A DNA stretch of 25,313 nt. Origin: JBBIPA01 sp037443085. Lineage in GTDB: Bacteria > Chloroflexota > Dehalococcoidia > GIF9 > UBA5629. Position 1 is the stretch's first letter. Each line of letters begins with the position of its first letter. Where the stretch lies: assembly GCA_037443085.1 (NCBI GenBank), contig JBBIPA010000033.1:1-25313 (forward strand), in the 5' to 3' direction. Position numbers and translations under genes: made by a program. Below the pieces are notes generated by a model. That model made no database searches and was not told where the DNA came from. It was given only the letters and a program-made list of their open reading frames with translations. Below, piece after piece: positions 1-7,337 of the stretch.

Positions 1-55
1 GACAAAGACAGCAGATGTAATTATTAGTTCAGTTAATAACCTGATAAGACACTAG
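1..55 (+). other. Possible C-terminal tail of an upstream CDS cut by the window edge
   Basis: One forward frame is open from the window edge to a TAG at 53-55. It gives about 17 residues ending in a short hydrophobic and basic tail (VIISSVNNLIRH). The other two forward frames close sooner. It could be the end of the gene before the purine operon, but it is far too short to identify or to separate from chance. Only the sequence upstream of the window can settle it. Confidence 0.2.
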
Positions 56-81
56 GAAACTGGCAAGGAGAGATAAACAAA

Positions 82-141
82 ATGGCACATAGACCAAAGT
101 TGAAAGGTGTAAAAAAGAATCGAGGTAAAGGTAAGAAATAA
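82..141 (+). CDS. Candidate 19-residue basic micropeptide upstream of purD
   Basis: An ATG at 82 opens a 19-codon frame ending with TAA at 139-141. A good ribosome site, AAGGAG at 65-70, lies 11 bases upstream. The product, MAHRPKLKGVKKNRGKGKK, has ten Lys/Arg and no acidic residue, so it would be a highly charged nucleic-acid-binding type of peptide if made. It sits 32 bases before purD on the same strand, so it could be a small independent gene or a leader ORF coupled to purD. I do not recognise a family. It is not obviously a ribosomal Thx peptide. The strong ribosome site is the main support, and chance remains possible at this length. Confidence 0.4.
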   Translation: MAHRPKLKGVKKNRGKGKK

Positions 142-173
142 ACTACATTAAAACCACAGGCGAAGGCAAATTA

Positions 174-1439
174 GTGAAAGTACTGGTTATTGGTAATGGA
201 GCTCGTGAACATGCCCTCGTTTGGAAACTTGCCAAAAGTCCCAAAGGCAGTAAAATCTATACTGTGCCCGGCAACGCTGGCACAGGTGCTATCTCCGTTA
301 ACCTCAAAATAAGACCAACCGATATCGAAGCCCTGGCTTCGGCAGCGAAGGAAATAGGAATAGACTTAACCTTTGTAGGGCCAGAGGCACCTTTGGCTGC
401 GGGTATCGTGGATTATTTCGAGCAGCTAAAGCTACCGATTATCGGTCCCACTAAAAATGCTGCTCGACTAGAGTCAAGCAAAGTATTTGCCAGGAATCTT
501 ATGCAAAAATATGCAATACCCTGTGCCTGTGGTAAAACCTTTTCCAGCTATGTTGAGGCAAGAGAATACCTGAATTCACAACAACTACCTGTTGTTATTA
601 AGGCAAATGGATTGGCAGCCGGCAAGGGAGTAATCATTGCCAATTCCAGGGAAGAAGCGACAAAAGCTTTGACCGATATAATGGAATCCAGAATATTCGG
701 AGCTTCTGGAGATCAGGTGGTAATAGAGGAATATCTCGACGGTAAAGAGGTGAGCCTTCTTGCCTTCACCGATGGCATAACGGTTATCCCGATGGTACCA
801 GCCTGCGATTACAAGAGAGCTTTCGACAATGACCAGGGACCGAATACCGGTGGCATGGGCAGTTACAGCCCCCCTAAGTTTTTTGATGACAAATTGACTA
901 ACCAAGTAGTAGAAACAATTATCAAACCAACGGTAAAGGCAATGTCTCAAGAGGGTATTCCCTATAAAGGTATTTTATATACCGGGCTGATGATAACACC
1001 CGATGGCCCGAAGGTACTGGAATTTAATGCTCGATTTGGCGATCCTGAAACGCAGGTCATTCTACCTCGTCTGGGCAACGATTTGCTGGACATTCTCCTG
1101 GCACTACATGGCAATAAGCTCAATGAGATTGAAGTGAATTGGAACAACAATGCCTGTGTTGGTGTGGTCGTAGCATCAGGCGGTTATCCCGGCAATTACG
1201 AGACTGGTTTTCCCATAAATGGACTGGACAAGGTTGATAGTGATATTATGATTTTCCATGCTGGCACTAGAAAAGGCGAAGATTCACAAACACTTACGGA
1301 TGGAGGCAGAGTGTTAACTGTGACCGCCACAGGCCAAACTCTTGCCGAAGCACGAGGTAAAGTCTATAGAAACTTGCCGTTCATTCAGTTCAAGGGTAGT
1401 TACTATCGTAGAGATATTTCAGCTCGTGAGGTGAACTAA
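174..1439 (+). CDS. purD: Phosphoribosylamine--glycine ligase (GAR synthetase)
   Basis: PurD joins phosphoribosylamine and glycine with ATP to make glycinamide ribonucleotide, the second step of de novo purine synthesis in the cytoplasm. The 421-residue length is normal for the family. The N-terminal Rossmann-like segment has VLVIGNGAREHAL, followed by GPEAPLAAG. The central ATP-grasp domain carries IKANGLAAGKGV. The signature GPNTGGMGSYSPP and the metal-binding VLEFNARFGDPETQ are both present, so nothing in the active site looks damaged. Translation most likely starts at GTG 174, because the conserved motif begins three residues later; the ribosome site there is weak (AAGG at 163-166). The stop abuts the ATG of the purE remnant. 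It is the first intact gene of the purine operon. Confidence 0.96.
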   Translation: MKVLVIGNGAREHALVWKLAKSPKGSKIYTVPGNAGTGAISVNLKIRPTDIEALASAAKEIGIDLTFVGPEAPLAAGIVDYFEQLKLPIIGPTKNAARLESSKVFARNLMQKYAIPCACGKTFSSYVEAREYLNSQQLPVVIKANGLAAGKGVIIANSREEATKALTDIMESRIFGASGDQVVIEEYLDGKEVSLLAFTDGITVIPMVPACDYKRAFDNDQGPNTGGMGSYSPPKFFDDKLTNQVVETIIKPTVKAMSQEGIPYKGILYTGLMITPDGPKVLEFNARFGDPETQVILPRLGNDLLDILLALHGNKLNEIEVNWNNNACVGVVVASGGYPGNYETGFPINGLDKVDSDIMIFHAGTRKGEDSQTLTDGGRVLTVTATGQTLAEARGKVYRNLPFIQFKGSYYRRDISAREVN

Positions 1440-1586
1440 ATGGCGATGGTTGGCATAGTTATAGGTAGCAAAACAGATGAGCCCTTTATTAAACCTGTAT
1501 TAGAAATATTGACACAATTGGGGATAGAATATCAGCAAATACGAGAGGCCTATGAAGAGCACAAGCGCAAACTATCATCATCGTAG
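1440..1586 (+). pseudogene. purE: purE remnant (N5-carboxyaminoimidazole ribonucleotide mutase, truncated)
   Basis: An ATG placed directly after the purD stop opens only 48 codons, where PurE is normally about 160 residues. The start matches PurE well: VGIVIGSKTDEPFIKPVLEILTQ followed by LGIEYQQ, equivalent to the first strand, the GSxSD phosphate-binding loop and the first helix. The catalytic SAHRTP segment that should follow is missing, and the frame runs into REAYEEHKRK before stopping at TAG 1584-1586. Shifting frame at about 1570 gives TIIIVAQS, which resembles the next PurE strand (VIIAGAGG) before a TAA at 1595-1597. This looks like a small deletion, a one-base frameshift and loss of everything downstream. 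The stub cannot be an active mutase. Sequencing or assembly error is the main alternative. Confidence 0.75.
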
Positions 1587-1601
1587 CTCAAAGTTAATAC
1601 T

Positions 1602-2948
1602 ATGATTGAACGTTACTCGCTGCCACAAATGAAAAAGGTATGGTCCGAAGCCAATAAATTCGATAAATGGCTTCAAGTGGAAATCGCTGTCTGCGAGGCG
1701 TGGGCAGAGCTGGGCAAAATTCCCAGGAAAGTAATGCCTAAAATCAGGTCTGCCCGATACAGCTTGACGCGAGTTGCTGAGATTTTGAAAACAACCCATC
1801 ACGATATGACGGCCTTCGTCAACGCCATAAGCGAGAATCTTGGAGAAGAATCTCGCTTCATCCACTTTGGTCTTACTTCCTCTGATGTTATGGACACTGC
1901 ACTGAGCCTCCAGCTTAAAGAATCAGCACAGATTCTAGCCAAGGATATCACAGAGCTTATCGCCGTGCTCGAAACCAAGGCCATTGAGCACAAGAGAACC
2001 CTCATGATAGGACGCACCCACGGTGTTCACGCTGAGCCAATTACTTTTGGTCTTAAATTGGCTTTATGGTCTCAGGAGATGCGGCGTAATGCTGACAGGC
2101 TCAAAGAAGCGGAGAGGCTAATCAGCGTCGGCAAAATTTCAGGTGCGGTAGGCACCTATGCTACTGTACCACCAGAAGTCGAAAAAATAGCTTGTGATAG
2201 GTTGGGCATCATCCCATCTCCCATATCCAGCCAGATTGTTCAGAGAGACCGCCATGCCCACTTTGTCACCACACTAGCCATCATCGCCAGTTCTTTGGAG
2301 AATTTCGCTACAGAAATCAGGCATCTGCAGCGCACCGAGGTTTTAGAAGCAGAGGAGCCTTTTACTGCGGGGCAAACTGGCTCATCGGCAATGCCCCATA
2401 AGCGTAATCCGGAACTTTGTGAACGGGTTTGTGGATTGGCACGGCTAATACGAGGCCATGCTCTCACTTCCCTGGAAAACATCTCTTTATGGCATGAGCG
2501 TGACATCAGCCATTCATCTAACGAACGCATCATCCTTCCCGACTCTTGCCTGGCTCTAGATTATATCCTCAACCTATTCACTTCAGTCATGAAAGACCTT
2601 CAAGTCCACGTGGAAAACATGCAAAAGAACCTCGAATTGACCCAAGGTTTGGTCTTTTCACAAAGAGTGCTAATAGCCCTGATAGATAAAGACTTATCCA
2701 GACAAAAGGCCTATGAACTGGTACAGCGCAATGCCATGAAAGCATGGAAGCAAAGGACTAGTTTTTTGAATTTGCTTACATCTGATGCTGAGGTAACAGC
2801 CAAATTATCCAGAGCAGAACTGGAAACCCTTTTCGATTATAACTTCTTCCTCAAGCATGTAGACACTATCTTCAAGCGGTTGGGATTGGAGAAAGCAAAA
2901 AAACGCAAGATATCCCAAAGTAGAATGCTCGCGCCACAATCTCTTTAG
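1602..2948 (+). CDS. purB: Adenylosuccinate lyase
   Basis: PurB releases fumarate from SAICAR in the de novo purine pathway and from adenylosuccinate during AMP synthesis. The second role is also needed by cells that only salvage purines. The protein is 448 residues, slightly longer than the usual 430 or so. It has the fumarase/aspartase-superfamily regions in order: TSSDVMDTAL near residue 90, the histidine motif GRTHGVHAEP near 140, and the flexible signature loop GSSAMPHKRNPELCE near 265-280, which holds the catalytic serine. The ATG at 1602 fits the family N-terminus (MIERYSLPQMKKVW), although no strong ribosome site is visible. The gene lies between two damaged genes, purE and purC, yet looks intact. 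Its AMP-synthesis role would explain why it has been kept. Confidence 0.95.
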   Translation: MIERYSLPQMKKVWSEANKFDKWLQVEIAVCEAWAELGKIPRKVMPKIRSARYSLTRVAEILKTTHHDMTAFVNAISENLGEESRFIHFGLTSSDVMDTALSLQLKESAQILAKDITELIAVLETKAIEHKRTLMIGRTHGVHAEPITFGLKLALWSQEMRRNADRLKEAERLISVGKISGAVGTYATVPPEVEKIACDRLGIIPSPISSQIVQRDRHAHFVTTLAIIASSLENFATEIRHLQRTEVLEAEEPFTAGQTGSSAMPHKRNPELCERVCGLARLIRGHALTSLENISLWHERDISHSSNERIILPDSCLALDYILNLFTSVMKDLQVHVENMQKNLELTQGLVFSQRVLIALIDKDLSRQKAYELVQRNAMKAWKQRTSFLNLLTSDAEVTAKLSRAELETLFDYNFFLKHVDTIFKRLGLEKAKKRKISQSRMLAPQSL

Positions 2949-2961
2949 ACCTTAAATCAAA

Positions 2962-3291
2962 ATGTCAGTTGTATTAGAAACCAAACTCAATTTCCCTGTA
3001 GCCTATCGGGGCAAGATGAGAGATACCTACGATATAGGTGATAAACTCTTGCTTATCGCCACTGACCGTATTTCCGCATTCGATTGCGGGTTGCCATGCG
3101 GCATACCCGATAAAGGTCTCGTGCTCAATCAGCTATCCGCTTTCTGGCTTGAGAAAACCAAACATAACGGGATTACTGCTTCTGGTTGGAATAAAGAGCT
3201 ACCAGCGTTGCCTGAGAAAATAATCGAGGAAACGTCTCAACGATACCGGACGGCTTACAATAAGCTGGTTGGTAAAGATATCCAAAAATAA
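2962..3291 (+). pseudogene. purC: purC with a large in-frame internal deletion (SAICAR synthetase remnant)
   Basis: The frame encodes 109 residues, whereas this type of PurC is about 290-300. Residues 1 to about 68 match the N-terminus: YRGKMRDTYDIGD, the nucleotide-binding ATDRISAFDCGLPCGIPDKG, and VLNQLSAFWLEKT. From about residue 72 the sequence matches the extreme C-terminus: ASGWNKELPALPEKIIEETS followed by RYRTAYNKLVG. Roughly 190 residues of the catalytic middle, including the aspartate/CAIR-binding part, are missing, but the reading frame is kept across the join. The product should be inactive as SAICAR synthetase. The gene follows purB by 13 bases and keeps the normal start and stop contexts. 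A true genomic deletion or a local assembly collapse could each produce this. Confidence 0.8.
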
Positions 3292-3348
3292 TAGGTAAAA
3301 ATTCATCTCGGCTGACATCAGTAAGAACAAATAATAAGGAAGATTGCG

Positions 3349-3627
3349 ATGTATTTAGCAAAAATCTACATCACCTTAAAGCCTACAGTCAATGACCCCC
3401 AGGGACTGACTATAAAAGGTGCCTTACACCATCTCGGATTCACCGCAGTCGAAGATGTCCGCGCTGGTAAGTATATGGAAGTCAGAATTAGTGAAGATGA
3501 TAGAGACAAGACTCGTGAACAGATAAATGAGATGTGCTATAAACTCCTGGCTAATCCCATCATAGAAAATTATCGATTTGAACTAGAAAAGATTCAGGTC
3601 GAATCGAATCGCAAAAGCTATTTATAG
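3349..3627 (+). CDS. purS: Phosphoribosylformylglycinamidine synthase subunit PurS
   Basis: PurS is the small structural subunit that holds PurL and PurQ together in the FGAM synthase complex, the fourth step of purine synthesis. The 92-residue product shows the family pattern: a first beta strand (KIYITLKPTVNDPQG), LTIKGALHHLGF, then VEDVRAGKYMEVRI, and a C-terminal NPIIENYRFE. AAGGAAG at 3336-3342 is well placed for the ATG at 3349. The expected neighbours purQ and purL do not follow; the next gene is on the opposite strand and its stop codon overlaps the end of purS by 10 bases. Either purQ and purL lie elsewhere or this operon has been cut short. The length (PurS is usually about 80-90) and sequence look intact. 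Confidence 0.9.
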   Translation: MYLAKIYITLKPTVNDPQGLTIKGALHHLGFTAVEDVRAGKYMEVRISEDDRDKTREQINEMCYKLLANPIIENYRFELEKIQVESNRKSYL

Positions 3628-4724
3628 TGGATCACCAGCTTGGCCTTACCTTTTACAAACTCTAGATAGTTGGGGCCTTGCCCAACGTAGTAGTAGAACT
3701 TCTCAAATTGCCCACGAACTTGGCAACGCTGGCTTTTGGCATCGACTTGTTTTTGTATTGCATCTGCCAACTGCGCAGAATCAAAAGCTCTAGTTGGTTG
3801 ATCATAAGTGAGAACCAGCGCATCTAATGTAAAAGCCAGTTTATAATCCCGGCTCTTGATAGTGCCATATTGGTCGCTAAATACAGCAAAAGCACCAAGG
3901 ATACCAAAGGGATAGCCGTATGAGATAAATGTCGTCAGATCAAGGGAAGCCGACAAAATGGTAGACCCTGCTGGTATCATTGATATATCAAAGCTGAAGA
4001 ATGCCTGCATCGGCACACCACCCTCAGTAATGCCTGCTTTCGGTTCAGGGCCTACAGCTCCATTACGATCTACATATCCTTCTTCGCCAACAACGGAGAA
4101 TAATTCGACAGTCTTTTTTGCTGCAGAGGTTACAGTTACTTTGATTTCTTCCGTCACAGTGCCAGCTTTATTAGTAGCCGTCAAAACATAAAATGTCGCC
4201 ATCTTAGGCGATACCAACCTGTTTCCAGACGCAGGGACATTACCTATATCCGGTGATATGGTAACAGTCAGTGCATCTGACACATCCCAGACTAACGTCG
4301 TAGACTCGCCTTCAAAAATAGCCGCAGGAACAGCCTTAAAGGACTTCACGAATGGTTTGATTATGCCTTCAGGCAGAACATTGACAATGCGATAGGGTTC
4401 ATTGGACCAGGCACCTTGATTATCCTTTACCTTGAAATAGATGTAATGAGTTCCAGCCGACAATGTCGAAGTGCTGAAAGTTGGTGATGTACTCAATATG
4501 CCATCTTTATCGGAGCGCCATGAATATGCAACTACGGTTCCGCCCACATCAGTGCCGTAACCAACTAAAGTCAGTGTTTGTCCTACTGTAATAGTAGTGG
4601 CAGACAGAGAGTCTATGGTAGCAAGCGGCGGCTCATTGGGAGGAGCTGGAGCTGATGGTACAACAGGAATACAACCACCTGCTAATAACAATACAAAGAA
4701 TATGGGCAATAGCGATTTTCTCAA
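3618..4724 (-). CDS. Predicted surface lipoprotein with PKD/Ig-like domains
   Basis: The 368-residue product starts with a basic n-region, a hydrophobic core and the lipobox LAGGC, with the lipidated Cys at residue 18, so it should be anchored to the outer face of the membrane. After a Pro-rich spacer, residues about 35-115 resemble a PKD domain (YSWRSDKDG, HYIYFKVKDNQG). Residues about 120-200 look like a second Ig-like domain (STTLVWDVSDALTVTI, FYVLTATNKAGTV). The last 160 residues (SFDISMIPAGSTILSASLDL) resemble the beta-rich DNRLRE-type domain of secreted proteins. TTG at 4722-4724 is preceded by AGGGGGT at about 4731-4737. Adhesion or carbohydrate binding is possible, but no enzymatic residue is visible. 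It lies downstream of the Sir2 gene and converges on purS. Confidence 0.7.
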   Translation of the reverse strand: MRKSLLPIFFVLLLAGGCIPVVPSAPAPPNEPPLATIDSLSATTITVGQTLTLVGYGTDVGGTVVAYSWRSDKDGILSTSPTFSTSTLSAGTHYIYFKVKDNQGAWSNEPYRIVNVLPEGIIKPFVKSFKAVPAAIFEGESTTLVWDVSDALTVTISPDIGNVPASGNRLVSPKMATFYVLTATNKAGTVTEEIKVTVTSAAKKTVELFSVVGEEGYVDRNGAVGPEPKAGITEGGVPMQAFFSFDISMIPAGSTILSASLDLTTFISYGYPFGILGAFAVFSDQYGTIKSRDYKLAFTLDALVLTYDQPTRAFDSAQLADAIQKQVDAKSQRCQVRGQFEKFYYYVGQGPNYLEFVKGKAKLVIHYK

Positions 4725-4781
4725 ATCAGCACCCCCTTAATTAACTATAAAGCATAGCCTCCTAAAACACAATAGTTATAT

Positions 4782-5591
4782 CTAATGCGTGAGATCACTT
4801 TTAACTCTCTCTAGCACCTTTGACATTGTCTCACCAGCTTTAGCATTAATACGCACCTTGGCCCGCAAATCCAGTGGTGTTGAACCAATGTTAATGATGA
4901 CCAAGCTTGCCCCAGAGTCCAGAGCATAAGCTGGCATATTCGCCGCTGGATAAACTACCAGAGTCGAGCCGATAACGATAAAAAGGTCGCTATTACGAGA
5001 ATGGTGAATCGCAGCTTCCAGTGTTTTCCGCGGCAACGATTCACCAAAGAAAACTGCATCCGGCTTCAATATTCCCTGACAGCTATCGCATTCAGGGACT
5101 TCTCCAGACCTCAACCGTTCCAGAACGTCCTCCATAAACAATAGCTTTCTACAGCTCATACACCTTACCCGTTGCATGTTACCATGAAGCTCAAACACTT
5201 TTTCCGGAGAATTGCCCGCCCTTTGATGAAGGTTATCTACGTTTTGAGTGATCACACAATCGAGCTTGCCCAGCTTCTCCATCTCAGCAATAGCATAGTG
5301 GGCAGCATTAGGTTCAGCATTTCTGGCAAGTCCACCTTCAGCAAACATTTTCCAATGCTTTTGGCGACTTTCAGCATTACTTAGAAATCTCTGAATCGTA
5401 AATTCTTCGGGGTCAATCTTGGTCCAAAGCCCATCGGGGCCGCGAAAGTCAGGAATGCCTGATTCGGTACTAACCCCGGCGCCAGTGAACACAACAGTTC
5501 GTTTTGACTGAATAATCAAATCAGCAACCTGCTCAATGGCACTACTCAAATCCGGCAATTTCATTATTTTCACTACTTTCTTATCTTGCAA
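4782..5591 (-). CDS. NAD-dependent protein deacylase, Sir2 family (sirtuin)
   Basis: Sirtuins remove acyl groups from protein lysines using NAD+, releasing nicotinamide and O-acyl-ADP-ribose; bacterial targets include acetyl-CoA synthetase. The motifs are complete: the Rossmann NAD loop GAGVSTESGIPDFRG near residues 37-51, TQNVDNLHQRAG near 125, and the catalytic His in FELHGN. Two Cys pairs (CMSC and CDSC) form the structural zinc site, and GSTLVVYPAA precedes the C-terminal NAD-binding part. At 269 residues it is slightly long. TTG at 5589-5591 and ATG at 5562-5564 are both possible starts; the ATG would remove nine residues, and neither has a strong ribosome site. The substrate and acyl preference cannot be told from sequence. 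The lipoprotein gene follows 57 bases downstream on the same strand. Confidence 0.93.
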   Translation of the reverse strand: MQDKKVVKIMKLPDLSSAIEQVADLIIQSKRTVVFTGAGVSTESGIPDFRGPDGLWTKIDPEEFTIQRFLSNAESRQKHWKMFAEGGLARNAEPNAAHYAIAEMEKLGKLDCVITQNVDNLHQRAGNSPEKVFELHGNMQRVRCMSCRKLLFMEDVLERLRSGEVPECDSCQGILKPDAVFFGESLPRKTLEAAIHHSRNSDLFIVIGSTLVVYPAANMPAYALDSGASLVIINIGSTPLDLRAKVRINAKAGETMSKVLERVKSDLTH

Positions 5592-5654
5592 TACCTATTA
5601 AAGCTATGCTAATTTGCTTTGCCGAAATTGTCAAGATTTGCTTGGTGCATGCAT

Positions 5655-5684
5655 TTGGACATAGCAGCAACCAGCCGTTATACT
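5655..5684 (+). promoter_or_regulatory. Predicted sigma70-type promoter for the biotin ligase gene
   Basis: TTGGAC at 5655-5660 and TATACT at 5679-5684 are separated by 18 bases, matching five of six consensus positions at each box. The predicted transcript would start near 5691, giving a short leader before the ATG at 5726. This is pattern reading only. Confidence 0.5.
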
Positions 5685-5725
5685 TAGTCCTAGAGCTAGG
5701 CAGCAGCTTGTGAATCTAAAAAGAC

Positions 5726-6502
5726 ATGCAAAATAATAAAGGCGACTTCATCAAAAACCACTTAGCCACCCGCTTCGTAGGGAAAAATATATACTATTAC
5801 GACAGCGTTACTTCCACTATGGAAATAGCTAAAAAATTAGCCAGAGAAGGGATTGCTGAGGGAGCTACGATTATTGCCAATAGACAGACAGCCGGCAGGG
5901 GACGATTAGACAGAACCTGGCTATCCCCAGATAAAAATATAGCTATGTCCATTGTGCTCCACCCCTCTCTAGAGAATTTGCCTAAACTTATCATGATAGC
6001 ATCAGTAGCCGTGCTAAGAGCCATAAAGGAAATAACCGGAATAAAGCCTCAAATCAAATGGCCCAATGACATCATGATCAAAGGGAAAAAAGTATGTGGC
6101 ATCCTCATCGAGAATGAGGTCAAAGGTAACAAAGTCAGTTTTGCCGTGGTGGGTATAGGGGTAAATGTCAATCTAAATCCCAAGGCGATACCCGAAATTT
6201 CCACCCTGGCTACCAGTCTATTTCAGGAGCTAGGTGAAGAAGTCTCAAGAACAAGACTTACCTGCGCTGTGCTATCTGAACTTGAAGAGCTCTATCTTCA
6301 GGCACAATCAAGCACTTCAGTATACATTGAATGGCAAGAACATATGGAAACACTAGGTAAGCTAGTAAGAGTCCAGTTCGGGACGTCAATTGAGGAAGGC
6401 AAAGCGGAAGCAGTTACCGAGGCTGGCAACTTAGTTTTGCGTCACTCAGATGGACACACCTCTGAAATCTTAGCTGGCGATGTTATTATCCTAAAAGATT
6501 GA
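5726..6502 (+). CDS. birA: Biotin--[acetyl-CoA-carboxylase] ligase, monofunctional
   Basis: The enzyme makes biotinyl-AMP from biotin and ATP and transfers biotin to a lysine on carboxyl carrier proteins. At 258 residues it starts almost directly with the catalytic domain: YYYDSVTSTMEIAKKLA, the adenylate-binding loop GRGRLDRTWLSPD near residues 59-71, and KWPNDIMIKGKKVCGILIE near 112-130. A small C-terminal beta domain follows (GKLVRVQFG). The N-terminal helix-turn-helix of the E. coli BirA repressor is absent, so this protein is unlikely to regulate transcription directly. The start at ATG 5726 has a weak ribosome site. bioY, a biotin importer, is about 12 kb away in the same window, which suggests dependence on imported biotin; no biotin synthesis genes are seen here. 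Confidence 0.93.
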   Translation: MQNNKGDFIKNHLATRFVGKNIYYYDSVTSTMEIAKKLAREGIAEGATIIANRQTAGRGRLDRTWLSPDKNIAMSIVLHPSLENLPKLIMIASVAVLRAIKEITGIKPQIKWPNDIMIKGKKVCGILIENEVKGNKVSFAVVGIGVNVNLNPKAIPEISTLATSLFQELGEEVSRTRLTCAVLSELEELYLQAQSSTSVYIEWQEHMETLGKLVRVQFGTSIEEGKAEAVTEAGNLVLRHSDGHTSEILAGDVIILKD

Positions 6503-6522
6503 TTCTGACTCCCGCATTATCG

Positions 6523-6549
6523 AAAAAAGCAGGAGCCAGAATCCTGCTT
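6523..6549 (-). terminator. Intrinsic terminator of the nfeD-slipin pair
   Basis: Read on the minus strand, AAGCAGGA (6549-6542) pairs perfectly with TCCTGCTT (6534-6527) around a seven-base loop, and more T residues follow (6526-6523). It begins seven bases after the slipin stop. It lies between convergent genes, but the T-run favours termination of the minus-strand transcript. Confidence 0.75.
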
Positions 6550-6556
6550 ATCAGAC

Positions 6557-7324
6557 TTATCCCTTCTTTTCAGTGCTACCTTTACCCAGCAAGGGCATGA
6601 TCAAGTCTATTGGTAAAGGAAATACTATAGTGTTGGTGCGCTCGGTAGAGATCGTACCCAGAGTTTGCAGATAACGTAATTGCAGCGCTGAAGGCTCACT
6701 GGAAATAACGCGGGCGGCATCAGCCAATTTCTGTGCAGCCTGGTACTCGCCATCAGCATGGACGATTTTGGCTCGCCTTTCTCGCTCAGCCTCAGCCTGT
6801 GCTGCCATAGCACGCTGCATTGTATCCGGCAGCTGGACATCCCTGACCTCCACCATACTTACCTTTATACCCCAAGGCGCTGTGCCTTCATCAATAAGTT
6901 CCTGTAGCTTTGTATTGATTTTATCCCTGTTAGCCAGCAGGTCTTCCAAATCGGACTGACCTACTACATTGCGCAGTGTGGTCTGCGAAAGCAAAGAGGT
7001 TGCCCTGATAAACTGCTCTACGTTAAGTATAGCTTCCTCTGGCTTAATTACCCTGAAATAGACAACGGCATCCACTTTCACTGTAACAGTATCGATGGTA
7101 ATACACTCCTGGGTCGGCACATCCATAGTGACTACGCGAAGATCAACCTTGACCATTCTTTCGATAAAGGGAATCAAGAAAATGAGTCCTGGCCCCCTGA
7201 TTCCTACATATCTCCCCAAACGAAAGACTACACCTCGTTCATACTCGTTTACAATTCTTATAGCTGCCGACAATATAATTATGGCTACTATAACTATAGC
7301 GACAATGATAATGGCATCACCCAT
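6557..7324 (-). CDS. Slipin/stomatin-like SPFH-domain membrane protein
   Basis: The product has one N-terminal membrane helix (residues about 4-22, AIIIVAIVIVAIIILSAAI). An SPFH/stomatin domain follows, with EYERGVVFRLGRYVGIRGPG and the basal segment FIERMVKVDLRVVTMDVPTQ. A helical, coiled-coil-like stretch (MAAQAEAERERRAKIV) and a short tail complete the 255 residues, a normal slipin length. Such proteins form rings or scaffolds in the membrane and are commonly encoded beside NfeD proteins, whose protease domain can cleave the stomatin C-terminus in archaea. That pairing is conserved here, with 13 bases between the genes and nfeD upstream. A strong ribosome site (AAAAGGAGA) lies just before ATG 7322-7324. 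The SPFH identity is secure; the physiological role is not. Confidence 0.92.
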   Translation of the reverse strand: MGDAIIIVAIVIVAIIILSAAIRIVNEYERGVVFRLGRYVGIRGPGLIFLIPFIERMVKVDLRVVTMDVPTQECITIDTVTVKVDAVVYFRVIKPEEAILNVEQFIRATSLLSQTTLRNVVGQSDLEDLLANRDKINTKLQELIDEGTAPWGIKVSMVEVRDVQLPDTMQRAMAAQAEAERERRAKIVHADGEYQAAQKLADAARVISSEPSALQLRYLQTLGTISTERTNTIVFPLPIDLIMPLLGKGSTEKKG

Positions 7325-7337
7325 TTTTTATCTCCTT

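Noticed and set aside
5684..5701. Imperfect palindrome CCTAGAGCTAGG before the biotin ligase gene as a possible regulator site
   Set aside because: The arms do not match fully, and the biotin ligase lacks a DNA-binding domain, so there is no supporting partner.
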